From positions 1-13,968 of the forward strand of contig DCQT01000002.1 of assembly GCA_002323535.1 (NCBI GenBank): a stretch of 13,968 nt of DNA, read 5' to 3'. The notes under the pieces are model-generated. The model was not told the DNA's origin. It searched no databases and saw only the letters and a list, made by a program, of their open reading frames with translations. This stretch comes from Bacteriovoracaceae bacterium UBA1511 (GTDB taxonomy: Bacteria > Bdellovibrionota > Bacteriovoracia > Bacteriovoracales > Bacteriovoracaceae). Positions 1 through 6,385 of this stretch are shown one piece after another (the first letter of the stretch is position 1; each line of letters starts with the position of its first letter). The position numbers were made by a program, and so were the translations under genes.

Positions 1-1
1 T

Positions 2-988
2 GGTGTAGACTGTGCTTCCGGTGATACATTTGTTGGAAGTGATAATAACTTAAATATCTCCTGCGAAGGTATTCACGTTCCAATTCCAGTTATTGAGCTC
101 TCCATTACAGTTAAAGACAAAAACGAGCAGGCGAAGTTATCCAAAGGTCTTCAGAGATTTCTTAAAGAAGATCCAACTTTCCACGTTTATACAGATGAAG
201 AGTCTAATGAAACAAGAATTGCAGGGATGGGGGAACTTCACCTTGAAATTTACGTAGAAAGACTCAAGCGTGAGTACGGTGTAAACCCAACAATTGGTGC
301 CCCACAGGTTAACTACAGAGAAACTATTTCTCAAGAAGCTAGTTATGACTACCTACATAAAAAGCAAACTGGTGGTTCTGGCCAATTCGGCCAGGTTGTT
401 GGACGTATTAGACCTCTTACAGAAGAGAATAAAGATACAGAAGATCAAAACTTTAAGTTTCATAACAACATTAAAGGTGGATCTATTCCAACTGAATTTA
501 TTGGAGCTTGTGAAAAAGGTTTCAATGATATTATGGAAAAAGGCCCACTTGCGGCATTCCCACTTATTAACGTTGAGGTTTTCCTAGAAGACGGTAAGTA
601 TCATGATGTTGACTCTTCAGATATGGCCTTTAGAATTGCTTCTCGTCAGGCAATGAGACAAGCGATTGGTAAAGCAAACGCTCAACTTCTAGAGCCAGTA
701 ATGAAAGTTGAAGTAACATCTCCAGATGAGTATCAAGGTTCTGTTATTGGTGATCTTTCTTCAAGAAGAGGGATGATTCAAGGCTCAGAGACTGATCCAA
801 ATGGTGAAGTTATCATCAACGCTTTAGTTCCACTAAGTGAGATGTTTGGTTACTCAAGTGACCTAAGATCTATGTCTGCTGGTAAAGCGTCATTTACAAT
901 GGAATTTGAAAAGTACACTGAATGTCCTTCAAATATCTCTGAAAAAGTTATGGCAGAAAGAAAAGAGAAACTTCTATCTGACGACTAA
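2..988 (+). CDS. fusA: Elongation factor G, C-terminal 328 residues (5' end outside window)
   Basis: This is the 3' part of a translation elongation factor G gene. EF-G is the ribosomal GTPase that drives translocation. The frame is open from base 2, so roughly the first half (G domain and most of domain II) lies upstream of the window. Visible are the end of domain II (GVDCASGDTF, residues 1-10), domain III around AGMGELHLEIY (M at residue 76), domain IV with HKKQTGGSGQFG (about 119-130) and the tip loop HDVDSSDMAF (about 201-210), and domain V starting near LEPVMKVEVTSPDEYQG (about 230). GVDCASGDTF resembles mitochondrial EF-G1 and the spd-type bacterial EF-G1 rather than the E. coli type, so this may be one of two EF-G copies in the genome. 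The gene ends in TAA and is followed by a strong terminator. Identity as EF-G is certain; the subtype is inferred from recalled sequences. Confidence 0.97.
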   Translation, partial: GVDCASGDTFVGSDNNLNISCEGIHVPIPVIELSITVKDKNEQAKLSKGLQRFLKEDPTFHVYTDEESNETRIAGMGELHLEIYVERLKREYGVNPTIGAPQVNYRETISQEASYDYLHKKQTGGSGQFGQVVGRIRPLTEENKDTEDQNFKFHNNIKGGSIPTEFIGACEKGFNDIMEKGPLAAFPLINVEVFLEDGKYHDVDSSDMAFRIASRQAMRQAIGKANAQLLEPVMKVEVTSPDEYQGSVIGDLSSRRGMIQGSETDPNGEVIINALVPLSEMFGYSSDLRSMSAGKASFTMEFEKYTECPSNISEKVMAERKEKLLSDD

Positions 989-1018
989 TTAGAAGAAATT
1001 ATAAGATTTCAGTAATTT

Positions 1019-1045
1019 AAGCCCCTCGTTTGAGGGGCTTTTTTT
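1019..1045 (+). terminator. Rho-independent terminator of the EF-G gene
   Basis: The arms GCCCCTC (1021-1027) and GAGGGGC (1032-1038) pair perfectly around a GTTT loop. The stem is extended by AA/TT and followed by a run of seven T. It lies 30 bases after the EF-G stop codon and separates this transcript from the LysR gene. Confidence 0.93.
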
Positions 1046-1078
1046 GTAAATATTTCAATAAGCATTAACGTTTCAATC

Positions 1079-1099
1079 GAATATTGAGAGTTTATATTC
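1079..1099. promoter_or_regulatory. Candidate LysR-type operator (T-N11-A dyad) at the start of the LysR gene
   Basis: GAATAT (1079-1084) and ATATTC (1094-1099) form a perfect 6-base inverted repeat with a 9-base spacer. The pair T1084 and A1096 gives the T-N11-A spacing typical of LysR-family sites. It ends at the base before the start codon at 1100 and contains the GAGAG ribosome-binding stretch (1086-1090). A regulator bound here would block its own expression. The arms are AT-rich, so chance occurrence is possible. Confidence 0.35.
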
Positions 1100-2017
1100 A
1101 TGATTATTGAAACATCACAACTTCAAACACTTTTAGCGATTTCAACAACGGGATCATTTTCTAAAGCGGCACAGAAGTTAAATGTCACTCAAAGTGCTAT
1201 CTCTCAAAGTGTTAAAAATCTTGAAAAAAAAGTTGGTGTTCAACTTCTAAAAAGAAGTGGGAAGAAAATATATTTCACCGAAGAAGGAAAAAAGCTTTAT
1301 TCATTCGCTAATTCTTTTCTTGGAAAAATGGATGTTACCCTAAACTCCATATCAAATTCAAAAGATAAAATGTCCGGCCAAGTTCGAATTGGAACTCTCT
1401 CTGGTATCGGTAAATCCTGGCTTGCTCATGAGGTTATGGAGCTTTTAGCAAAGTACCCTGATCTTAGCTGTGAGATTGAGCTTGGTTTTAAAGACGAACT
1501 TATTTCAAATTTTAATGATAACAAACTAGATATTTTGATTCTTCCAGAAGGAGAGTTGCCTGCAAACTGTAGTAAGCTTTTTTTATCAAAAGAAAACTCT
1601 ACGCTTGTTTATCCTAAGAAATTGGCCACAGAGCTCTACAACGCAAAATCGATTGATGATTTCTCTGAGCTTCCAACAATTCTTTTTGAAAAAGATGACC
1701 CACTTTATTTAAATTGGTGTCGTGAATATTTTGGAGAGACACCAAAATCAATCAACACAAAATTTACAATAAACAGCCACGGAAACATGCTTCAAGCTGT
1801 TCATGAAGGGTTAGGTGTCGCAGTTATTCCAAACCACGTATTGATAAGATCCCACCTGTTTTCTGAAGTTGGAGTTTTCTCCGTTGAAAAAGAAATCGCT
1901 AACGGGAACTTTTATATCGTTCACCATGACGAATCAAAAGGTTTAAAGAGAATTAGAACAACGATCGACCACTTACTTGAGTCAAAAAATCCAATTGGAC
2001 TAAATCTTATCCAGTAA
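1100..2017 (+). CDS. LysR-family transcriptional regulator
   Basis: The 305-residue length is standard for a LysR-type regulator. Residues 3-62 form the N-terminal winged helix-turn-helix: FSKAAQKLNVTQSAISQSVK covers the scaffold and recognition helices, followed by LEKKVGVQLLKR and the wing near the FTEEGKKLY segment. Residues from about 93 (GQVRIGTLSGIGKSWL) to the end match the periplasmic-binding-like effector domain, including the late SHGNMLQAVHEGLGVAVIP segment common in the family. The ligand cannot be predicted. The start ATG has a GAGAG ribosome-binding stretch about nine bases upstream. There is no divergent partner gene, which is the usual clue to a LysR target. Only 29 bases separate it from the nucleotidyltransferase gene, which may also have its own promoter. 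Family assignment is secure, target unknown. Confidence 0.93.
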   Translation: MIIETSQLQTLLAISTTGSFSKAAQKLNVTQSAISQSVKNLEKKVGVQLLKRSGKKIYFTEEGKKLYSFANSFLGKMDVTLNSISNSKDKMSGQVRIGTLSGIGKSWLAHEVMELLAKYPDLSCEIELGFKDELISNFNDNKLDILILPEGELPANCSKLFLSKENSTLVYPKKLATELYNAKSIDDFSELPTILFEKDDPLYLNWCREYFGETPKSINTKFTINSHGNMLQAVHEGLGVAVIPNHVLIRSHLFSEVGVFSVEKEIANGNFYIVHHDESKGLKRIRTTIDHLLESKNPIGLNLIQ

Positions 2018-2034
2018 ATTCGTCTTTCTTATAT

Positions 2035-2040
2035 TATAAT
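2035..2040 (+). promoter_or_regulatory. Candidate -10 box (TATAAT) for a leaderless transcript
   Basis: A perfect TATAAT occupies -12 to -7 relative to the ATG at 2047, so transcription would begin at or next to the start codon. The AAGGA that follows (2041-2045) is only one base from the ATG, too close for a normal Shine-Dalgarno. No convincing -35 hexamer is seen upstream. Confidence 0.45.
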
Positions 2041-2046
2041 AAGGAA

Positions 2047-2910
2047 ATGTACGAAAAGCTTCACGACTTACAAACTAAAGCTTCCAAATTTGATTTACAT
2101 TTAATCATTGTAGGTGGCGCCGTACGAGATAAAATCCTCTTAAACAACGACTCTAGTGATATTGATATTGAGGTTCACCCTCTTGGTGTAGGAGTAGATA
2201 AAGATACATTTCTTAAAAATTACCATGAGTTCGCTCAAGAAATGGAAGGCAAATCCCTTCCTTATGAAATCTATAAATTTAAATTCATTGAATATGACAT
2301 TGAAATTTCACCTCCTCGGATTGAAACGTTTATCGACGGTGATGATGGGCATAAAAACTTTGAAATAGAAATAACAACCTCAAAAAATCTTGGAGTGATT
2401 TGGAAACGAAGAGATTTCACAATTAATAGTATTGGTTATGATCTATTAAATTTAAAAGTTGTCGATCCTTTGGGTGGTGTTTTAGACCTTGAAAACAAAA
2501 CCCTAAAACCAGTAGGAGAAAACTTCTCAAAGGATTATGTTCGATTTTTTAGAGGTATTAGATTCTCAATTCTTTTTGGTTTGGATGCGACCCCTGTTCT
2601 TGGCCTAAAATACGACTTTTCCTTTACGGCAGTAAGCCTATTTCACTTTGTAAAAGAAGCATTAAAGTCAAAAAATTTTTTTAAATTTATAACCCTCTGT
2701 GATGAAAATATTAGTGCACTTATAAAAGATGAAAAGGTATTAGAGTTGCTTGAGTGTCTTAAAAAAATCACTAACGAAAAAACTATTATAAACAATACCG
2801 AAAGTCTTGAGGTTTTTATTTCGAAACTTCCACAGGAGAGTAGGGATCAAATAATTAATTTAATAACACCCACTGGAATCATTTCTAAAAAAAGAATAAA
2901 AAAATTGTGA
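2047..2910 (+). CDS. Short class II nucleotidyltransferase, CCA-adding enzyme/poly(A) polymerase family
   Basis: The protein has 287 residues and carries the class II head domain: GGAVRD (23-28), the metal-binding DID (38-40), PPRIETF with GDDGHKNFEIE (about 89-108), and RRDFTINSIGYD (121-132). The neck begins with DPLGGVLDLENKTL and FSKDYVRFFRGIRF. In CCA-adding enzymes of this class, the EDxxR motif that selects CTP and ATP sits here; this protein reads KDYVR, with Asp and Arg kept but Glu replaced by Lys. Enzymes of the family usually exceed 370 residues. This one lacks the recognisable ERxxxE body region, any HD domain and the tail that holds tRNA. It could be a minimal CCA enzyme (cca), a partial-activity A- or CC-adding enzyme, or a repurposed nucleotidyltransferase. 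The stop codon overlaps the GTG of the next gene. Confidence 0.8.
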   Translation: MYEKLHDLQTKASKFDLHLIIVGGAVRDKILLNNDSSDIDIEVHPLGVGVDKDTFLKNYHEFAQEMEGKSLPYEIYKFKFIEYDIEISPPRIETFIDGDDGHKNFEIEITTSKNLGVIWKRRDFTINSIGYDLLNLKVVDPLGGVLDLENKTLKPVGENFSKDYVRFFRGIRFSILFGLDATPVLGLKYDFSFTAVSLFHFVKEALKSKNFFKFITLCDENISALIKDEKVLELLECLKKITNEKTIINNTESLEVFISKLPQESRDQIINLITPTGIISKKRIKKL

Positions 2911-3425
2911 CAAGTTCTATCTCCTTTCAAAAAATTAATTCCATTTCCAGTTCTCAAAAAAGAGAAATGGAAAGTATATTTTGGGATACTAGTGGTAAAA
3001 AAAAAGGAGAGTTCTCTTCAAGCGAAGCTATTTATAATTTTGAAAATGCCTATTTAAATTCTTATTTAAATGACGGTGATACTTTTGTTGCAATGGAGAA
3101 TAAAAAAATTATTGGCTACCTTCTTTTTCATCATCAAACGGAGTCATTACTTAAAAATCCAATTGTTAGTAGTAATTATAAATTTTTCTCCAATGAGCTT
3201 TTCGAATACCCAACAAGTCTTCATATAAACGTTTCTGCTTTGGCCCAAGGGAAGCGCGTCGGAGGAAGACTGATGGAATATTCCTTGAACTTTCTCAAGC
3301 CGATAAATAAAATTCATTTAATTACCCATAAAGACTCAAGAAATGTACGCTTTTACGAAAGACTAGGCTTTAGGGCGCTTAAAGTGGATCAGAGAGGTCT
3401 TGTATTACTCGCTTATACCAACTAA
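2907..3425 (+). CDS. GNAT-family N-acetyltransferase
   Basis: This 172-residue protein fits the GCN5-related acetyltransferase fold, which transfers an acetyl group from acetyl-CoA to an amine. Motif A is visible as the strand LHINVSALA followed by QGKRVGGRLMEYSL (QxxxxGG type, about 114-126), the acetyl-CoA pyrophosphate loop. Motif B is NVRFYERLGFRAL (about 146-158). Residues 58-75 (DTFVAMENKKIIGYLLF) are the central strands. The start is GTG at 2907, inside the GTGA overlap with the nucleotidyltransferase stop, so translation is probably coupled and no separate ribosome-binding site is needed. The substrate is not predictable. No second GNAT domain, signal peptide or membrane segment is present. 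Confidence 0.85.
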   Translation: MTSSISFQKINSISSSQKREMESIFWDTSGKKKGEFSSSEAIYNFENAYLNSYLNDGDTFVAMENKKIIGYLLFHHQTESLLKNPIVSSNYKFFSNELFEYPTSLHINVSALAQGKRVGGRLMEYSLNFLKPINKIHLITHKDSRNVRFYERLGFRALKVDQRGLVLLAYTN

Positions 3426-3478
3426 TTAAGCTGATAATTTGTACCTTTATTCCCCTTAAAATTATTCTCATTTAATTT

Positions 3479-3487
3479 TGCTAAAAT
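3479..3487 (+). promoter_or_regulatory. Candidate extended -10 promoter upstream of the winged-helix gene
   Basis: TGC followed by TAAAAT (3482-3487) matches an extended -10 element. It lies 19 bases upstream of the ATG at 3507, with the AAGAGG ribosome-binding site (3495-3500) between. No good -35 hexamer is visible, which extended -10 promoters can tolerate. Confidence 0.3.
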
Positions 3488-3506
3488 ATAAGCCAAGAGG
3501 TTTACT

Positions 3507-3938
3507 ATGACTGAAATTAGAAGAGTTTTAGATAAGATTCCCAAAAAACTAATAAAAGAAACAGGATCAAATGAACCAATACCTACAGAAACAGTTGTTG
3601 AGCAGTGCTTTCTAGAGATACCTGAGGTTTTCTTTGAAGAGATATTGGATGAATACCCGCTTTCGAGAAATGAAATTAGGATTTTATTATTTTTATATCG
3701 ACAGGTTTGGTGTTATCCAAATCTTTATTCCAAATATGGAATATCTAATTTGAATAACCTTTTAGAAATGTCTAAGAATTTTGACTTAGGCTATAATGAT
3801 TTACATAAGATTTTAAAAAGATTGGAAGAATATGAGTTTATTCAAACAATAAGATCAGGACAGTATTTCGTTAGACGTTACTTCCTCCCTGAGTTCGATG
3901 AGCTTTTTAAACAAGAGTACGATGACTTTGATTTGTAG
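3507..3938 (+). CDS. Small winged-helix-like protein of unknown function
   Basis: This 143-residue protein has no name I can assign with confidence. The middle (about 50-72, YPLSRNEIRILLFLYRQVW) resembles the first helices of winged-helix domains, including those at the N-terminus of phage and plasmid replication proteins. Next comes a probable recognition-helix region (YNDLHKILKRLEEYEFIQTI, about 96-115) and a wing-like hairpin (SGQYFVRRYFLP, about 117-128). The C-terminus is acidic. The ATG is preceded by AAGAGG at a six-base spacing, so the start is well supported. It lies eight bases ahead of the receiver/PilZ-like gene and probably shares its transcript, so it could be a regulator or partner of that protein. 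DNA binding is inferred from fold resemblance only. Confidence 0.75.
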   Translation: MTEIRRVLDKIPKKLIKETGSNEPIPTETVVEQCFLEIPEVFFEEILDEYPLSRNEIRILLFLYRQVWCYPNLYSKYGISNLNNLLEMSKNFDLGYNDLHKILKRLEEYEFIQTIRSGQYFVRRYFLPEFDELFKQEYDDFDL

Positions 3939-3946
3939 ATAGGTAT

Positions 3947-5884
3947 ATGGTTCAAAAAAATAAAAAAAGCTTAGATGAAGCAGGAGTTAAAAACGTTCTC
4001 TATATTGGGGAAGACTTTGGCTATTGGGAGAATTTGAAGAAAATCTATGATAGAAACTACTCTTTGGGTAACTTTCTTTATTATCAGTATGAAACTGATT
4101 CTAGGAGTAAGTATAAAAACTTATTTCAAAGAGCTTATAAATTTCTTCCAAATATCATTTATGTAGATCTATCAAAAGACACAGTTAATATGCTTAAACT
4201 GGCGAGACTTCTCACTAGAGAGTATAAATTTCAATCATCGGCCATAGTAGGTTTAGTTGATTCTGAAAGAGGGATAACCGAGGCTCTCTCTGCAAAGTGC
4301 GACTTTGTCCATATTAAGTGTGGTGAATATTTCGATGCTGTGTATGGGCCAATTAGATTAGTGTTTCCTCATGTTGCAAGGGACCCCAATTTTGCTAGAG
4401 CAGTCACCGAGGAAAAAAGAGAAATCCTATACCCTTCAAGAATTGGATATATGACGAAGGATTATGTCCACTTTGAAAGTAATGCTCAAATAAGCCCAGA
4501 TACAGAGTATAAAGTGACATCTGATATTGCTAAAAAGTATCTTTCATCAAAAAGTTTCTCTCTTTTAAAAGAGACGACTGAGGAAGGCAGGTATTACGGG
4601 ACTAAGCACTCATTTAATATGTCTCCTCAATTCTTTGATAAACCAGAAGTTTTAAAAAAAACAGAAAAGTTAGAGGCAAAAGGTAAAAAGGTTACAACCG
4701 ACCTTGAGACAATAGAGTTAGCTAAAGAAGAGTATGAAGCCGGTATTGAGCAATCAAAAATAACATTTGAAAAATTTGTTCTAGATAATAGAGAGGATGG
4801 CTTTGAAAAGAGCACAAGAATCTTTATCTGTGACCCTGAATATCAAATCTTGGATCAAACAGATGAGGACTTATCCTCATCTCCTTATGCCTATAGATTA
4901 TCCTCGGAATTCTCTAGTGAATTTAAAGAGATTAAAGCCTTAAAACCACAAATTATCGCTGTGGAGTTTGTCACAGAAGTATTAGACAGTGCAGAGACTG
5001 GCTTAGTTCAAGAGCCTTCCGAGGAAAATAAAGAAGAAAGTAGTGACAACAAAGAAGCATCTCCTAAGACTAAAAAAAGTAAAAAGGAATGGATTAAAAA
5101 CTTAGAAATTGAGGAAAGAAAAAAAGAAGAGGAAAAAAAGAGATCTGCAAACTTAACAATGGCCAAGTCCTTAGCAAAAGCAATAAGTGGAATAGAGAAA
5201 TACAGACCAGTAGTGATATTTTTTAATTCGCTTTATAGCTCAGAGAGCTTGCAATCTCATTGTGGGTATAATCTGTTTATTTGTAATAAAGATCATATAA
5301 ATCTAGAGACAATTTCTGATATGGCAAAAGTTTTTAAAGACAGGGTCGAGAAGACAAGAGATTCTTCGCTTCAGTTGAAAGTAGATGAAATGAGAGCTTC
5401 TGATCCAGAGAAGCACAAGTCATTGCGAATTAACGACCTAAAAGAAAAAAGATTTTACATATCAAAAAGAAATCCATTAAGTGTTGCTAAAATACATCAG
5501 CCAATTACAGTCATTGCACTTACAGAGAGTGAGATATGGTTTAAATGTAACGATGTACTTAGTTACGGACACTTTGAATTAGAATACCCGACGAAGGCAA
5601 TGATCACCCTTGTTTATGATAAAGATACTGGTGGCTTAATAACTAATATTAATGGCGAGAACTGCTATCAGGGTATATTTCATTGCATTGATGAAGATGG
5701 AAAAAAAGATATTCGGAAAATGGTAAATCAAATATTTTTTACAGATCTAATTAATCAAAGAAAGATAGAGACACTCGAATACGAAAAGGTCACCAAGGAA
5801 GCTTTAGATAAAAAATTAAACGAATTAGAAGAAATGAAAAAGCTGCTGGAAATGGCCGAAATTAAAAAATCTTCTAATGGTTAA
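3947..5884 (+). CDS. Tandem pseudo-receiver/PilZ-like protein, 645 residues
   Basis: No close family is recognised; the architecture below is read from the sequence. Residues 15-135 have a receiver-like alternation: VLYIG, then IIYVDLS, AIVGLVD and FVHIK as successive strands. The acidic pair normally after strand 1 is displaced and the phosphorylation site is not convincing. Residues about 164-205 look like a small beta domain. A linker (about 225-285) leads to a second receiver-like unit (RIFICDPEYQ at 291, IIAVEFV at 336, PVVIFF at 421, YNLFICN at 441). That unit is interrupted at about 352-405 by a Lys/Glu-rich, probably coiled insertion. Residues about 500-600 are a second beta domain, then a coiled-coil tail (612-640). 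The two beta domains align around T-x5-F-x2-N-x3-S, resembling the core of PilZ, but the c-di-GMP RxxxR and [DN]xSxxG motifs are degenerate. There is no signal peptide or membrane segment. It is probably a cytoplasmic signalling or scaffold protein. Confidence 0.8.
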   Translation: MVQKNKKSLDEAGVKNVLYIGEDFGYWENLKKIYDRNYSLGNFLYYQYETDSRSKYKNLFQRAYKFLPNIIYVDLSKDTVNMLKLARLLTREYKFQSSAIVGLVDSERGITEALSAKCDFVHIKCGEYFDAVYGPIRLVFPHVARDPNFARAVTEEKREILYPSRIGYMTKDYVHFESNAQISPDTEYKVTSDIAKKYLSSKSFSLLKETTEEGRYYGTKHSFNMSPQFFDKPEVLKKTEKLEAKGKKVTTDLETIELAKEEYEAGIEQSKITFEKFVLDNREDGFEKSTRIFICDPEYQILDQTDEDLSSSPYAYRLSSEFSSEFKEIKALKPQIIAVEFVTEVLDSAETGLVQEPSEENKEESSDNKEASPKTKKSKKEWIKNLEIEERKKEEEKKRSANLTMAKSLAKAISGIEKYRPVVIFFNSLYSSESLQSHCGYNLFICNKDHINLETISDMAKVFKDRVEKTRDSSLQLKVDEMRASDPEKHKSLRINDLKEKRFYISKRNPLSVAKIHQPITVIALTESEIWFKCNDVLSYGHFELEYPTKAMITLVYDKDTGGLITNINGENCYQGIFHCIDEDGKKDIRKMVNQIFFTDLINQRKIETLEYEKVTKEALDKKLNELEEMKKLLEMAEIKKSSNG

Positions 5885-5892
5885 AATTAAAT

Positions 5893-6312
5893 TTGGTTGA
5901 ATATCTCCTGATTTTTAAAACATCCTTTTTAGCTTCAACTATTCTTCCCTTAGGAAGTGAGCCTCTATTTATTTATTACCTAGGCAAAGAGAGTCTTAGT
6001 AAAGTTATTCTTCTTTTTTCGGCAACAATCGGGAATAGTCTCGGCAGCATGACGACATTTGGGGTAGGTTGGTATCTTCCACTTAAAACAGCTCTTAATA
6101 AACTATCTATTGATGAATCCAAGTATAAAAGGATATCCGATTACCTCTCTGATCGATCATTTTTATTTTCTTTTTTTTGCTTTTTGCCAGTTGTTGGAGA
6201 CGTCATTGCCTTTTACTATGGTGTCAATCGACTCTCACCTTTGCGTTTCTGTCTTTATATGACTATGGGTAAGTTTGCCCGTTATAGTCTACTACTTGCG
6301 ATGTTTTTCTAG
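5893..6312 (+). CDS. yqaA: YqaA-family inner membrane protein (DedA/SNARE-associated-like), TTG start
   Basis: This 139-residue integral membrane protein matches E. coli YqaA in length and in its conserved blocks: SFLASTILPLGSE (about 11-23), GNSLGSMTT (47-55), PVVGD (99-103) and GKFARY (126-131). Four hydrophobic stretches are visible (about 5-30, 36-60, 90-110 and 115-138). YqaA is a small relative of the DedA/VTT proteins, some of which act in lipid translocation; the role of YqaA itself is unclear. The only plausible start is TTG at 5893: an in-frame stop lies at 5875-5877 and the next in-frame ATG falls after conserved sequence. No Shine-Dalgarno is seen. The start lies eight bases after the previous stop, so reinitiation after the receiver/PilZ-like gene is likely. 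Confidence 0.85.
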   Translation: MVEYLLIFKTSFLASTILPLGSEPLFIYYLGKESLSKVILLFSATIGNSLGSMTTFGVGWYLPLKTALNKLSIDESKYKRISDYLSDRSFLFSFFCFLPVVGDVIAFYYGVNRLSPLRFCLYMTMGKFARYSLLLAMFF

Positions 6313-6372
6313 TAATTTCTTACATTAGGGAATTGAATACATTTAATAGTTAAAATGAAATCAATAGCAATC

Positions 6373-6379
6373 AAGGAGG
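6373..6379 (+). promoter_or_regulatory. Strong Shine-Dalgarno (AAGGAGG) that selects GTG 6386
   Basis: AAGGAGG is a full match to the anti-Shine-Dalgarno. An ATG begins at the very next base (6380), too close for initiation. The in-frame GTG at 6386 has the ideal six-base spacing and is taken as the true start. Confidence 0.8.
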
Positions 6380-6385
6380 ATGTGC

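Noticed and set aside
137..334. Minus-strand open frame opposite the EF-G gene
   Set aside because: It lies fully within conserved EF-G coding sequence and has no ribosome-binding site or family resemblance.
4627..4815. Minus-strand open frame inside the receiver/PilZ-like gene
   Set aside because: It is an antisense shadow of a long gene with no start signal of its own.
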